Positions 16,478-27,032 of a stretch of DNA of 64,000 bases are shown here, one piece after another. Made by a program: the position numbers and the translations under genes. Below the pieces are notes generated by a model. The model searched no databases and had not been told where the DNA came from. It saw only the letters and a program-made list of their open reading frames with translations. The DNA is from Polyangia bacterium (GTDB lineage: Bacteria > Myxococcota_A > Polyangia > Nannocystales > Nannocystaceae): positions 1 to 64,000 of the forward strand of contig JAUHWG010000037.1 of the NCBI GenBank assembly GCA_030424595.1, given 5' to 3'. The number at the start of each line of letters is the position of its first letter. Position 1 is the stretch's first letter.

Positions 16478-18265
16478 ATGATGCTTAAGCACTCTCCCCT
16501 CCTAGTCGCCCCCCTCCTCGTCGCCCTCAGCACGGGCTGCGTCGACGAGGTCGCGCTCGGCCCGGCCCCGTCGACCGAGGAGATGACGGTCGACGAGACC
16601 CGCTCCGTCGAGCTCCGCTTCCTCCGGGTCGACGTCAAGAGCTTCTCCCAGACCCTCACCCTCGAGGACATCCGCGACTTCCCGCGCGACATCCTCGAGA
16701 ACACCTGGCTGCTCGACCTCAACGCCGAGCCGCTCGTCTTCAACGCCCTCACCGTCCTGCAGAACACGCCGACCGAGGAGGCCTACGCCCTGCCGGGTCC
16801 AGCCCACAACATGTGGAAGCTGCTGACGATGACCCCGGACAACATCGTCCTCGACGGGACGAGCCTGGCGCCGCTCCTCGGCGTCGGCAAGGCGGTCGGC
16901 CTGCCGCCGTCGCTGATCCTCGCCGACCTGATGCAGATCGACGCGAACGAGCCGGCGATCTCCACCGAGCTGGCCACCCGCGCGGTGCTCGACCACGTCA
17001 TCGCCACCCACCCGAACTCGCAGCTGCGCCGCGGGCTCAGGACCGAGGCCAACCCCGAGGGGCTCTACCCGGTGACGAAGGACTCGATCCCGGTCTACCT
17101 CTCGGACGTGGTCGACGACTTCAAGGGGCTGCCGGTGACCTTCGGCCCGGTCCCGCCAGACCCCAAGGATCCCAACGGCGCGAGCCACCCCGGCTTCATC
17201 ACCGCCACCTCTGGGCTCAAGGCCGCGCTCGACAACTTCGCGATGACGGTCACCGTCAACCTCAACGCGAGCCCCTACAAGGGCGTCGATCTGACCAACG
17301 GCACGGTCGGCTCGGTCAACAGCACGGCGAGCCAGATCAAGAGCGCCTTCGACACCTCCGATCCCAACTGGCTGACCCTCGAGGGCCTCGCGACCGAGCT
17401 CGTGATCCCCGATCTGACGATGCAGATCTACGAGAACCCGGTCTACTTCCCCGGCGGCACCAGCAAGGAGCCGGCGATGCAGGGGGACTCGCCGGTGTGG
17501 GACCTGCCGGAGTGGGAGTTTGAGCGCCTGATCATGGAGCTCGCCCGCACCCGCGCCGGCGAGATCGGGGCGCAGTGCACGATCTACAGCCCCGAGGGCG
17601 AGGTCGAGGATCCGCTGCAGGCGGTCAACGTCTGCATGGACGAGGACGCCTGGACCGAGATCAAGGTCGACCCTAGCGTCATCCTCGAGGACGGACCCCC
17701 GCCCCCCTCGTACTTCTGGGACATCCTGATCGAGGTCGCCCAGGTCCGCCTCCACGACGGCGGCATCGCCGAGGGCGACGCGGACATCGAGCTCACCCTC
17801 CGCGACGTCCCGGTCGGCGTGACCACCGAGGATCTGGTCGCGTCGATCAAGAGCAACCTGGCGGCCGACCCGGCGCCGCTCACCGACATCGCTGAGATCA
17901 TCAACGACAACGCTGAGGGCGACCCGGACTTCTATTACTACCAGCCGAGCCTCAGCAACCCGGCGAACGTCCAGGGTGACTACCTCTACTTCGTCGCCCC
18001 CGTCGACATCCGCACCGACGACTACAACATCCCTGTCCGCCCCTTCGACGACTACGTCAGCCCCGGCTTCTACGCCGACGCAGGGCTGACGCAGAAGGTC
18101 TCCGACAAGCAGCTGATCGACGACGACAGCGTCCACGAGAAGGTCAAGATCAGCGAGGGCGACACTCTCTACATTCAGGACGATGAGGGTCGGCGCTTCA
18201 AGATCGAGGTCGGCCCGAAGCCCTCCGAGCACAAGGTCGCGCTCGACATCACCCGCCTGGAGTAG
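16478..18265 (+). CDS. Lipoprotein paralog 2 of a three-gene family
   Basis: A 595-residue lipoprotein with a signal peptide ending in LSTGC (C21). It is the closest relative of paralog 3: both begin the mature domain with a matching strand (RFLRVDVKSFSQTLTLEDIR here, RFLRFEVDGFQQVMTIDDVR there), both have KLLTMTPDN/LLKMTPDN, a GLYPV...SIP segment, NALPYKGVDL-type and PPEWEFE-type motifs, and both carry YFWDILIEVAQVRLHDGG. The C-terminus ends in a small beta unit (DTLYIQDDEGRRFKIEVG). No database family is recognised. An alternative ATG one codon in (16481) cannot be excluded. Confidence 0.75.
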   Translation: MMLKHSPLLVAPLLVALSTGCVDEVALGPAPSTEEMTVDETRSVELRFLRVDVKSFSQTLTLEDIRDFPRDILENTWLLDLNAEPLVFNALTVLQNTPTEEAYALPGPAHNMWKLLTMTPDNIVLDGTSLAPLLGVGKAVGLPPSLILADLMQIDANEPAISTELATRAVLDHVIATHPNSQLRRGLRTEANPEGLYPVTKDSIPVYLSDVVDDFKGLPVTFGPVPPDPKDPNGASHPGFITATSGLKAALDNFAMTVTVNLNASPYKGVDLTNGTVGSVNSTASQIKSAFDTSDPNWLTLEGLATELVIPDLTMQIYENPVYFPGGTSKEPAMQGDSPVWDLPEWEFERLIMELARTRAGEIGAQCTIYSPEGEVEDPLQAVNVCMDEDAWTEIKVDPSVILEDGPPPPSYFWDILIEVAQVRLHDGGIAEGDADIELTLRDVPVGVTTEDLVASIKSNLAADPAPLTDIAEIINDNAEGDPDFYYYQPSLSNPANVQGDYLYFVAPVDIRTDDYNIPVRPFDDYVSPGFYADAGLTQKVSDKQLIDDDSVHEKVKISEGDTLYIQDDEGRRFKIEVGPKPSEHKVALDITRLE

Positions 18266-18270
18266 CCCCC

Positions 18271-20037
18271 ATGATCGCGCCCCGCCCCCTCCTCCTCGCT
18301 GTTCTCCTCGCCTGCCCGCTGGGCCAGGCGGGCTGTATCGTCGATGAGGTCACGGTGCCCGATCCGCCGCCGGCGAGCGAGCTAGCGCCGGGCGAGACCA
18401 GCACGGTCGAGCTCCGCTTCCTCCGCTTCGAGGTCGACGGCTTCCAGCAGGTCATGACGATCGATGATGTCCGGGCGCTGCCGAAGAAGACCCTCGACGA
18501 GCTCTGGCTCCTCGACTACTCCCTCGGCGAGACCCTCGACACTGTGCTCGCCCAGCTCCGCGACATGTCGCCGACCGAGGCCGACGCGCTGCCGCAGGCG
18601 GCGAAGAACATGCGCAACCTGCTGAAGATGACGCCCGACAACGCGTCGCTCGTCGGCACCAAGCTCGAGGAGGCGATCGCCCTCGCCGGCACCGTCGCCA
18701 TCCCGCCGGCGAAGGTCCTCGCCGCCCTGGCCCAGGTCGGCGTTACGGACAACCTGGTCCCGCCCGACGTCATCTCCGAGGTGGTCCTCGACCTCCTGGT
18801 CTCCTCGCACCCGACCGCCCAGAAGCGCAAGGGTCCGGTCGACGCCGACCACCCCGAGGGGCTCTATCCGGTCGCGGAGGGCTCGATCCCGATGACCCTC
18901 GGCGATCTCGCCTCGAACTTCGAGTCCCTCGCCGATCGCTTCGGCCCGGCGCCGCTCGACCCCGACGACCCGATGAGCCCGATCCACCCCGGCTTCATCG
19001 ACAAGGCCTACGGGATCTCGATCGTCGAGGAGACCTTCGAGATGGCGGTCAAGGTCTCGGTCAACGCTCTCCCCTACAAGGGCGTCGACCTCGGCGATCT
19101 CAGCGTCGCCAGCGTCAACTCGATCGCCAGCCAGGTCGACACCCTCTTCGACTTCGACGACCCGGAGTGGCTCAAGGTCGAGGGCCTCGCCGAGGAGATG
19201 GTGATCCAGGAGCTGACGATGTCGATCCGCGAGAACGACAAGTTCGTCACAGGCGGCGACGCCCGCGATCCCAAGCCGGAGGGCAACTCCGAGATCTGGG
19301 ACCTCCCGCCCTGGGAGTTTGAGCACCTGATCATGGAGGGCGCCCGCCGGGCGGCCGCCTCGATCGCCGAGCACTGCGACGAGTACCGCCTCGCCACCGA
19401 CGCCCTCGCCTTCCAGGCCTGCATCGACGGCGAGGGCTGGACCGAGATGACGACCTTCGCCGACATCGGCGCTCCGCCGCCGCCGGCGTACTTCTGGGAC
19501 ATCCTCGTCGAGGTCGCCCAAGTCCGCCTCCACGACGGTGGCCTGGCGGAGGGCGACGCAGACGTGCAGTTCACGCTCCGCGACGTCCGAATCCCGATCG
19601 ATCCCGACGCCATCCTCGTCGAGATCAAGAAGAACTTCGAGGCCGACCCCTCGGCCCTCGCCGCCGTCGCCGAGCGGGTCAACGACGCCGCCGAGGGCGA
19701 CGCAGACTTCTACTTCTACCAGCCGCAGCTCAGCAACGAGGCGGCGCTCCAGGGCGACTACCTCTACTTCGTCACCGCAGACGACATCCGCAAGGACGAC
19801 GAGGCCGAGCCGGTCCGCCCCTACGACTACGCCAAGCCCGGCTTCTTCGCCGACGCCGAGCTGACCGACAAGGTATCGTCGCCCGCCCTCATCGACGGCG
19901 ATGACACCCACGAGAAGATCAAGGTGAGCGCTGGCGATGTCCTCTACATGGAGGATGACGCCGGCCGCCGCTTCAAGCTCGCGGTCGGCGAAAAGCCGAG
20001 CCCGAGCCGCATCAAGCTCGACATCACCCGACTCTAG
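18271..20037 (+). CDS. Lipoprotein paralog 3 of a three-gene family
   Basis: A 588-residue lipoprotein with signal LLAVLLACPLGQAGC (C22). It starts only 5 bp after paralog 2, so the two are translationally close and probably in one operon. It keeps every shared block of the family, including YFWDILVEVAQVRLHDGG, YLYFVTADDIRKDD, YAKPGFFADAELTDKVS and the final EDDAGRRFKLAVG, and differs mainly in surface loops. The pattern suggests tandem duplication followed by divergence, with paralog 1 the most distant. It is 49 bp upstream of the FadL/OmpP1 channel gene. Function unknown. Confidence 0.75.
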   Translation: MIAPRPLLLAVLLACPLGQAGCIVDEVTVPDPPPASELAPGETSTVELRFLRFEVDGFQQVMTIDDVRALPKKTLDELWLLDYSLGETLDTVLAQLRDMSPTEADALPQAAKNMRNLLKMTPDNASLVGTKLEEAIALAGTVAIPPAKVLAALAQVGVTDNLVPPDVISEVVLDLLVSSHPTAQKRKGPVDADHPEGLYPVAEGSIPMTLGDLASNFESLADRFGPAPLDPDDPMSPIHPGFIDKAYGISIVEETFEMAVKVSVNALPYKGVDLGDLSVASVNSIASQVDTLFDFDDPEWLKVEGLAEEMVIQELTMSIRENDKFVTGGDARDPKPEGNSEIWDLPPWEFEHLIMEGARRAAASIAEHCDEYRLATDALAFQACIDGEGWTEMTTFADIGAPPPPAYFWDILVEVAQVRLHDGGLAEGDADVQFTLRDVRIPIDPDAILVEIKKNFEADPSALAAVAERVNDAAEGDADFYFYQPQLSNEAALQGDYLYFVTADDIRKDDEAEPVRPYDYAKPGFFADAELTDKVSSPALIDGDDTHEKIKVSAGDVLYMEDDAGRRFKLAVGEKPSPSRIKLDITRL

Positions 20038-20086
20038 ATCCCTGACGCCTCCCCGAGCACCCCGCCCCGCGAAGCGCACCCCTCCC

Positions 20087-21547
20087 ATGCAACGGACTCT
20101 GCGACTCACCCTCCCCCTGACGGCCACGCTGGCCACCGCGCTCGCCCTCGTGGCCCCAAGCGAGGCTCAGGCCTCCGGCCTCGACGCTCCGATCGTCGGC
20201 ACCGGCCAGTCCGGCCCGGTCTCCCGCGACGCCTCGGCGATCTGGTGGAACCCGGCCCAGCTCGGCAACCTCAAGAAGGGCGAGCTCCTCCTCGGCGGCG
20301 GCCTGATCATCGGTGACATCCGCTACACCCGGAACTACACCGGCAACTACCAGACGCCGGACTCGTTCCAGTTCAAGTCGCCGGTCGACGGCGCCTACAT
20401 CGACGCGGCGAAGTCTGGGCAGCAGGATCAGGTGGTCGCAAACCCCATCGCCCCCACCGGCAACGCCTTCTTCGCCTACCCGGTGATCAAGGATCGCCTG
20501 GTCTTGGGCGCCGGCTTCTACGTCCCCTACGCCGCGGCCCTGAACTTCCCGAAGACCGGCGCCCAGGCCTGGCAGGTCCAGCAGGCGTTCATCGTCTCGT
20601 CGAACCTCACCGGCTCCGCCGCGGTGAGGATCAACGACTACATCTCCCTCGGCGCCGGCGTCTCCTACGTCCTCGGCTTCGCCGAGCTCTCCAAGCTCCA
20701 GGACTTCGCCAGCGTCCCGGAGTTCGGCGATGGCCTCAGCAACCCGCCCATCGGCCAGGACAACTCCTTCGGCCCCGACGCGCCGAGCGACGTCCGCGAG
20801 CTCGAGGTGCTGTCGCGGCCGATCTCGCTCAAGCGGGCGGTCTCGCACTCGGCGACCTTCAACGTCGGCCTCGCGGTCAACCCGACCAAGAAGCTGAACC
20901 TCGGGCTGAACTACCAGCACAGCACGAACATGAACTACCGCGGTCGCTTCGCGATCGACATGAACGACTCGTTCTTCACCCACGACCTCGCGTCGCAGGG
21001 GGTGCAGTTCAAGCCGCTCGTCGTCGGCGACGCGGTCCTGGCCTTCAAGCTGCCGAAGCGGCTGACCGCGGGCGCCGGCTACACGATCAATGATCGCTGG
21101 CGGGTCGACGGCTTCTTCTCCTACATCTTCTACTCCGACATCGAGAACTTCGCGGTCACGACGACCTCGCCAGACCTCGCCCAGCCCGCGCTCGGGATCG
21201 GTGACACGCTGACGGTCAACCTGCCCCGCAACTGGCGAAACACCGTCTGGGTCGAGGGCAACGTCCGCTTCCGCCCGACCGAGCGCCTGCTCCTCTCGGG
21301 GACCCTGGGCTACCAGTCCTCGGCGTCGCCCGACAGCACGGTCGACACCACCTCGCCGGACGGAAACCGCCTCATCGGCGGCGTCGGCGGGGTGCTCCAG
21401 GTCAACGAGCGCCTCGGGCTGATCGCCGACGCGCGGATGCAGGGCATCCTCCCGCGGACCGTCACCGACTCCGACTACGACCTCGGCAACGGCACCTACA
21501 AGCTCTTCATCGCCGCGATCGCCGGGCACCTGCAGTTCCGCTTCTAG
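20087..21547 (+). CDS. FadL/OmpP1/TodX-type outer-membrane transport protein
   Basis: A 486-residue protein with signal peptide MQRTLRLTLPLTATLATALALV..AQASG. The first mature residues match the FadL plug signature: GPVSRDASAIWWNPAQLGNL, where the NPA motif forms the N-terminal hatch. The rest is a long beta-barrel ending in HLQFRF with a terminal Phe. The family carries long-chain fatty acids, aromatics or other hydrophobic molecules through the outer membrane. The ATG at 20087 gives a proper signal peptide; the same frame is open further upstream into paralog 3 but that part is not used. The preceding lipoprotein triplet suggests a dedicated hydrophobic-substrate system. Confidence 0.85.
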   Translation: MQRTLRLTLPLTATLATALALVAPSEAQASGLDAPIVGTGQSGPVSRDASAIWWNPAQLGNLKKGELLLGGGLIIGDIRYTRNYTGNYQTPDSFQFKSPVDGAYIDAAKSGQQDQVVANPIAPTGNAFFAYPVIKDRLVLGAGFYVPYAAALNFPKTGAQAWQVQQAFIVSSNLTGSAAVRINDYISLGAGVSYVLGFAELSKLQDFASVPEFGDGLSNPPIGQDNSFGPDAPSDVRELEVLSRPISLKRAVSHSATFNVGLAVNPTKKLNLGLNYQHSTNMNYRGRFAIDMNDSFFTHDLASQGVQFKPLVVGDAVLAFKLPKRLTAGAGYTINDRWRVDGFFSYIFYSDIENFAVTTTSPDLAQPALGIGDTLTVNLPRNWRNTVWVEGNVRFRPTERLLLSGTLGYQSSASPDSTVDTTSPDGNRLIGGVGGVLQVNERLGLIADARMQGILPRTVTDSDYDLGNGTYKLFIAAIAGHLQFRF

Positions 21548-21761
21548 CCGCGCGCGAGCCTTCGGCTGCGGGCCACAGGCACTCGGCCGCGGCTAGCAGG
21601 GTGATGCGAGGCCTACGCTCGTATCGCCCTCGCTTGCCTCGGGCGACGGATGGCTCGGTCGATCGACTGCGTGTGCACAACGATCGCGAAGGCCCGTCCG
21701 CGTGGTGCTGGTGAACCGCGCTCCGCTCGCAGGAGGGGCGACCCTTTGAGCTCGCGCTGTG

Positions 21762-23042
21762 CTATCCGCCGAAGAAGCGGATCCAGAGGTAGTAGCCGGC
21801 GAAGAGCGCTTGGAAGGCGATCCCGGCGAGGGAGTAGCGGATCATCCAGCGCCGCGGTCGGCACTCGAGGGGCATCGCCCGGCTCTGGACCGCACGGTGG
21901 TTCAGCACCGCGAAGACCGGAGCGGTGAGGAACGAGAGGGTGGTCGCGAGGCCGACGAGCTGCTTGAGGCTGCCGCCGAGGAAGGCGATGAGGCCCAGCG
22001 ATCCGCCGCCGACCACGAGGAGGATGAGCCGGTAGGTCTTGGTCGAGGCGGAGGCGTGGAGCTCCGCATGGTGGGGAATCTCGGCCGCGCGAAAGCGCTG
22101 GAGGAGACCGCTGAGCGCCCTCGGAAAGCCGTCGACGACGGTCAGCACGGTCGAGAGCATGACCCCGAAGGCCGCCGCCGCGATCACCGGCCGGCTCCAG
22201 GCGCCGAGGCTCAGGGTGTAGAGCTCGATGAGCTGGTTGGCGAAGCCGCCGGCGGTGCCGTCGAAGGCGACGCCCTTGCCGTACATCACCCCGGCCCCCA
22301 TCACGAGGAAGCAGAGCGCCAGCACGGCCGTGCCGATGTAGCCGATGTTGAAGTCGAGCAGGACCTCGCGGACCTTCGGCACGTGCCCGGTCTGGTGGCG
22401 CCGGGCGAGGGTCCACAGCGAGTGCCAGACGCCGATGTCGAGCGCGGTCGGCATCCAGCCGACGAGGGCGACGACGAAGAAGAGATCCTTGTCGGTCCAG
22501 CTCGCGCGGTCTGGGACCCAAGCGATCGACCCCCAGGCGATCTCAGGGAGCACGAGCGCGGTCGCGACCACGGTCGCGACCGTCAAGACGACGACGACCG
22601 CCTTGATCATGCGGTCGAGGAGGCCGAAGGAGCCGAAGCCGTTGACCGCGACCGCGAAGAGGGTGAGGCCGAGCGCGTAGCCGAGCACGCTGACCCCCGC
22701 GCCGAAGAGCGCCTGAGCGAGCCCCGCGGCGACGACGACGACGGCGGCCTGCACCGCGAACATCGTCCCGAGCGTCACGAGCCCGTAGAGCGCGAGCGCC
22801 CATCGCCCCTGCCGACGATAGGCCTCGAGCAGGCTGGTCCCGGTGGCCGCGGCGTAGCGCGGCGCGAATGAGAACGCCGGGTACTTGAGGACGTTCGCGA
22901 TGATCACGAGCCCGACCAGCGCGAGCCCGTAGCCGGCGCCAGCCCGCGTCGACTGGACGAGGTGCGAGACACCGACCGCCGTCCCCGCGAAGAGGAGCCC
23001 AGGTCCCAGAGACTTCCAAAAATTGGTCGAGGTCGCCTGCAC
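21762..23042 (-). CDS. Nramp-family transporter lacking the canonical metal-site motif
   Basis: A 426-residue membrane protein with about 11 hydrophobic helices in the Nramp arrangement, starting with SLGPGLLFAGTAVGVSHLVQ. In classical Nramp (MntH) helix 1 carries DPGN, whose Asp and Asn bind the metal; here the same place reads GVSHL (residues 24-28). Helix 6 keeps a Met-Pro (VGWMPTALDIGVW) but not the usual MPH. It may therefore carry another ion or act differently from Mn2+/Fe2+ importers. The start is a GTG at 23042 with GAGG 7 nt upstream. It is divergent from the histidine kinase. The fold assignment is strong, the substrate unknown. Confidence 0.8.
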   Translation of the reverse strand: MQATSTNFWKSLGPGLLFAGTAVGVSHLVQSTRAGAGYGLALVGLVIIANVLKYPAFSFAPRYAAATGTSLLEAYRRQGRWALALYGLVTLGTMFAVQAAVVVVAAGLAQALFGAGVSVLGYALGLTLFAVAVNGFGSFGLLDRMIKAVVVVLTVATVVATALVLPEIAWGSIAWVPDRASWTDKDLFFVVALVGWMPTALDIGVWHSLWTLARRHQTGHVPKVREVLLDFNIGYIGTAVLALCFLVMGAGVMYGKGVAFDGTAGGFANQLIELYTLSLGAWSRPVIAAAAFGVMLSTVLTVVDGFPRALSGLLQRFRAAEIPHHAELHASASTKTYRLILLVVGGGSLGLIAFLGGSLKQLVGLATTLSFLTAPVFAVLNHRAVQSRAMPLECRPRRWMIRYSLAGIAFQALFAGYYLWIRFFGG

Positions 23043-23197
23043 CGTCGGTCCTCGCGACCGTAGCGGCGCCCTCGACCCTTTGGCAAGAGCTCCGCGGCGA
23101 GAGCCACTCCCCCAGGGCGACCTCGACCGGAGGGATCTGTCTCGACAGACACTTCAAGCCCGGCGCGAGCACGCCCGTGAGGCCGTCCTCATCCGCC

Positions 23198-23227
23198 TTG
23201 ACAGGGCTTTGGCCGGCCTCGTAGCCT
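23198..23227 (+). promoter_or_regulatory. Sigma70-type promoter for the histidine kinase gene
   Basis: A perfect TTGACA (23198-23203), an 18-bp spacer and TAGCCT (23222-23227). Transcription would start about 24 nt before the ATG at 23258. Confidence 0.5.
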
Positions 23228-23257
23228 ATCTGGCGGCCTCTTCGGCCGTTCCTTGGG

Positions 23258-25078
<1,821 letters not shown>

Positions 25079-25086
25079 CCGCCGCA

Positions 25087-26862
25087 CTAGCCACCACACT
25101 GGGGCCGAGCGACCGCCCGCGGAGTGCCCCCCACAGCCTCGACCGCGCCGACCTCGACGGTCGCCGAGCACTCCCACGTGAGCGTCGGGCTAAAGCAGCC
25201 GGCGCAGGTGACATCGTCGATCGTCGCCCGGGCGCCAGCGTGGACGAAGACCGCAGCGTCTCCGCCGGCGTTGCGGAGACGGAGCCCGCGCAGCTCGCTC
25301 GCCGGGGCCCCCTGGACACCGTAGAGGTGGATCGCGTCCCAGGTGCCGCGACGGTCGTTGAGCCCGAAGATCCGCACTGGACGTCCCTCCTCGCCCGCGA
25401 CCCGCAGCGCCGCCGGCTCCTCCTTGCCGACCTCGAGGCCGAAGCCGTCACGGACCATCAGCTGGAGCCCTGCGCCGAGGGTCAGGGTCGCGCCCTCGAC
25501 GGCGATCGGACCCCGGAGCTCGACCGGCGAGCCAGCGTCGCTCCAGACGGTGTCGCGCTCGATCACCCCCTCGTCGATGATCACTCGCTCACCGCCGAAG
25601 CTGTTGCCGGCGCCGACCGCCGCGAAGACCTCCGGATCGATCATGAGCGGCCGCGGCGTCCGCTCGAAGCGGACCCCGGTGAAGGCCTCTAGCTGGATCT
25701 GATCGTGATAGAGAACGATGCCGGAGCGGTTGTCGCGGAAGGTCACGTCGCGCAGCGCGACCCCGGCCTCGCTGTTGGCGTAGAGGACCCCGCGATCGAC
25801 ATAGCGAGCGCCGTGCTCAAAGACGGTGTGGGTGAAGGAGGCGCTGGCGTGCTTGTAGAGGTTGACCCCGCGCCACGCACCGGGACCGCGGGCCTCGTAG
25901 GAGGTCAGGAGCACCGGCGACGCCGCCGTGCCCTCGACGACCAGGACCCCGGGATCGTAGTAGCCGACGTTGATGTACCCGTCCTCGTCGAAGTGGAGCT
26001 CGAGACCGGCGGCGAAGGTCACCTCCGCCGGCGTCTCTCGGGTCCCGGCGATCTCGACCCGACCGCCGACGATCACCGGTACGCCCGGATCGACCCAGCG
26101 ATGGGCTCCGCGCAGATGATCGCCGAGGAGACGGATCGAGCTCTCGGCCGGCAGCTCGTTGTCGTCCTTGAGCGCCCGCATCGACGCGGCCGGCAGGAAC
26201 ATCGACGTCGGCCCGACAAGATCGCGGATCCGGTTGCCGGCGAAGCTGCGCAGGCTCCCCTTGGAGTTGACGTAGACCGCGAGACCGGCGACGCCGCGCA
26301 TCTCGACCTGGTCGATCGTGACGCCTTGGCTCTCGATGTAGACCGCCCCGCGATCCGGATCCCCGACCGACTCGAGGATGACGTGCTCGAGGACCGCGTT
26401 CGAGGCGCCCTTGTAGAGGCGGATCCCCGGCCATCGCCGCGGCTCCGTCTCCACCTCGGGATCCTCCGGCGGAGCCGGTCGCATGATCACCGGCGCCTTA
26501 GCCGAGCCGAGGATCGCGACCTTCGTCGTCTTGAGGAACCCGAGCGCGAGCTCAGCCCCCGGCTCGAACTCGAGGATCACCCCGGGCTCGACGGTCAGGG
26601 AGCCGGCGTCCAGGCGATACGTCGGGTCGATCCTCACGGGAGCGCAGCCCTGGCGGAGCACCCGATCGACGGTCTCGATCCCCACCAGGCGGTCCGGACA
26701 GTCGTCGACCATCGTGTAGATCGACGGAGCGACCCTCGGCGCCGGGGGGCTCTTCTCCGAGACCACCTCAGGCGGAGGGGTCGCGACGACGGCGTCATCA
26801 CCACATCCGCCGAGGGGGGCGACGCCGAGGATCAAGAGCGCTGTGACCCTGGACGCGAGCAC
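25087..26862 (-). CDS. Parallel beta-helix lipoprotein
   Basis: A 591-residue protein. The chosen start is a GTG at 26862, giving VLASRVTALLILGVAPLGGC with lipobox LGGC (C20). The frame is open upstream to 27990 but overlaps the acylase gene and has no protein-like character there. After a Pro-rich spacer the chain is built of repeating turns typical of pectate-lyase-like right-handed beta-helices, for example GIRLYKGASNAVLEHVILES and GVNLYKHASASFTHTVFEHG, about 150-200 residues apart. Such proteins bind or cut polysaccharide, or act as surface adhesins. It follows the acylase gene on the same strand after 170 bp. Confidence 0.7.
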   Translation of the reverse strand: MLASRVTALLILGVAPLGGCGDDAVVATPPPEVVSEKSPPAPRVAPSIYTMVDDCPDRLVGIETVDRVLRQGCAPVRIDPTYRLDAGSLTVEPGVILEFEPGAELALGFLKTTKVAILGSAKAPVIMRPAPPEDPEVETEPRRWPGIRLYKGASNAVLEHVILESVGDPDRGAVYIESQGVTIDQVEMRGVAGLAVYVNSKGSLRSFAGNRIRDLVGPTSMFLPAASMRALKDDNELPAESSIRLLGDHLRGAHRWVDPGVPVIVGGRVEIAGTRETPAEVTFAAGLELHFDEDGYINVGYYDPGVLVVEGTAASPVLLTSYEARGPGAWRGVNLYKHASASFTHTVFEHGARYVDRGVLYANSEAGVALRDVTFRDNRSGIVLYHDQIQLEAFTGVRFERTPRPLMIDPEVFAAVGAGNSFGGERVIIDEGVIERDTVWSDAGSPVELRGPIAVEGATLTLGAGLQLMVRDGFGLEVGKEEPAALRVAGEEGRPVRIFGLNDRRGTWDAIHLYGVQGAPASELRGLRLRNAGGDAAVFVHAGARATIDDVTCAGCFSPTLTWECSATVEVGAVEAVGGTPRAVARPQCGG

Positions 26863-27032
26863 GCTTCGCTCATACCAGGGGCCCGCCGTCGCCAGCAAGC
26901 GAGTGAAAGCGCTCCGATGGCGGAGCCCGAGAGGGAGCCCCGGCGCAGGACCTGCTGGAGACCGCACCGCAACGCTCACCAGGGCCGGCGGTGGGGCGAG
27001 AGGCAGAGCGCGGCCACTCGGACGCACACCGG

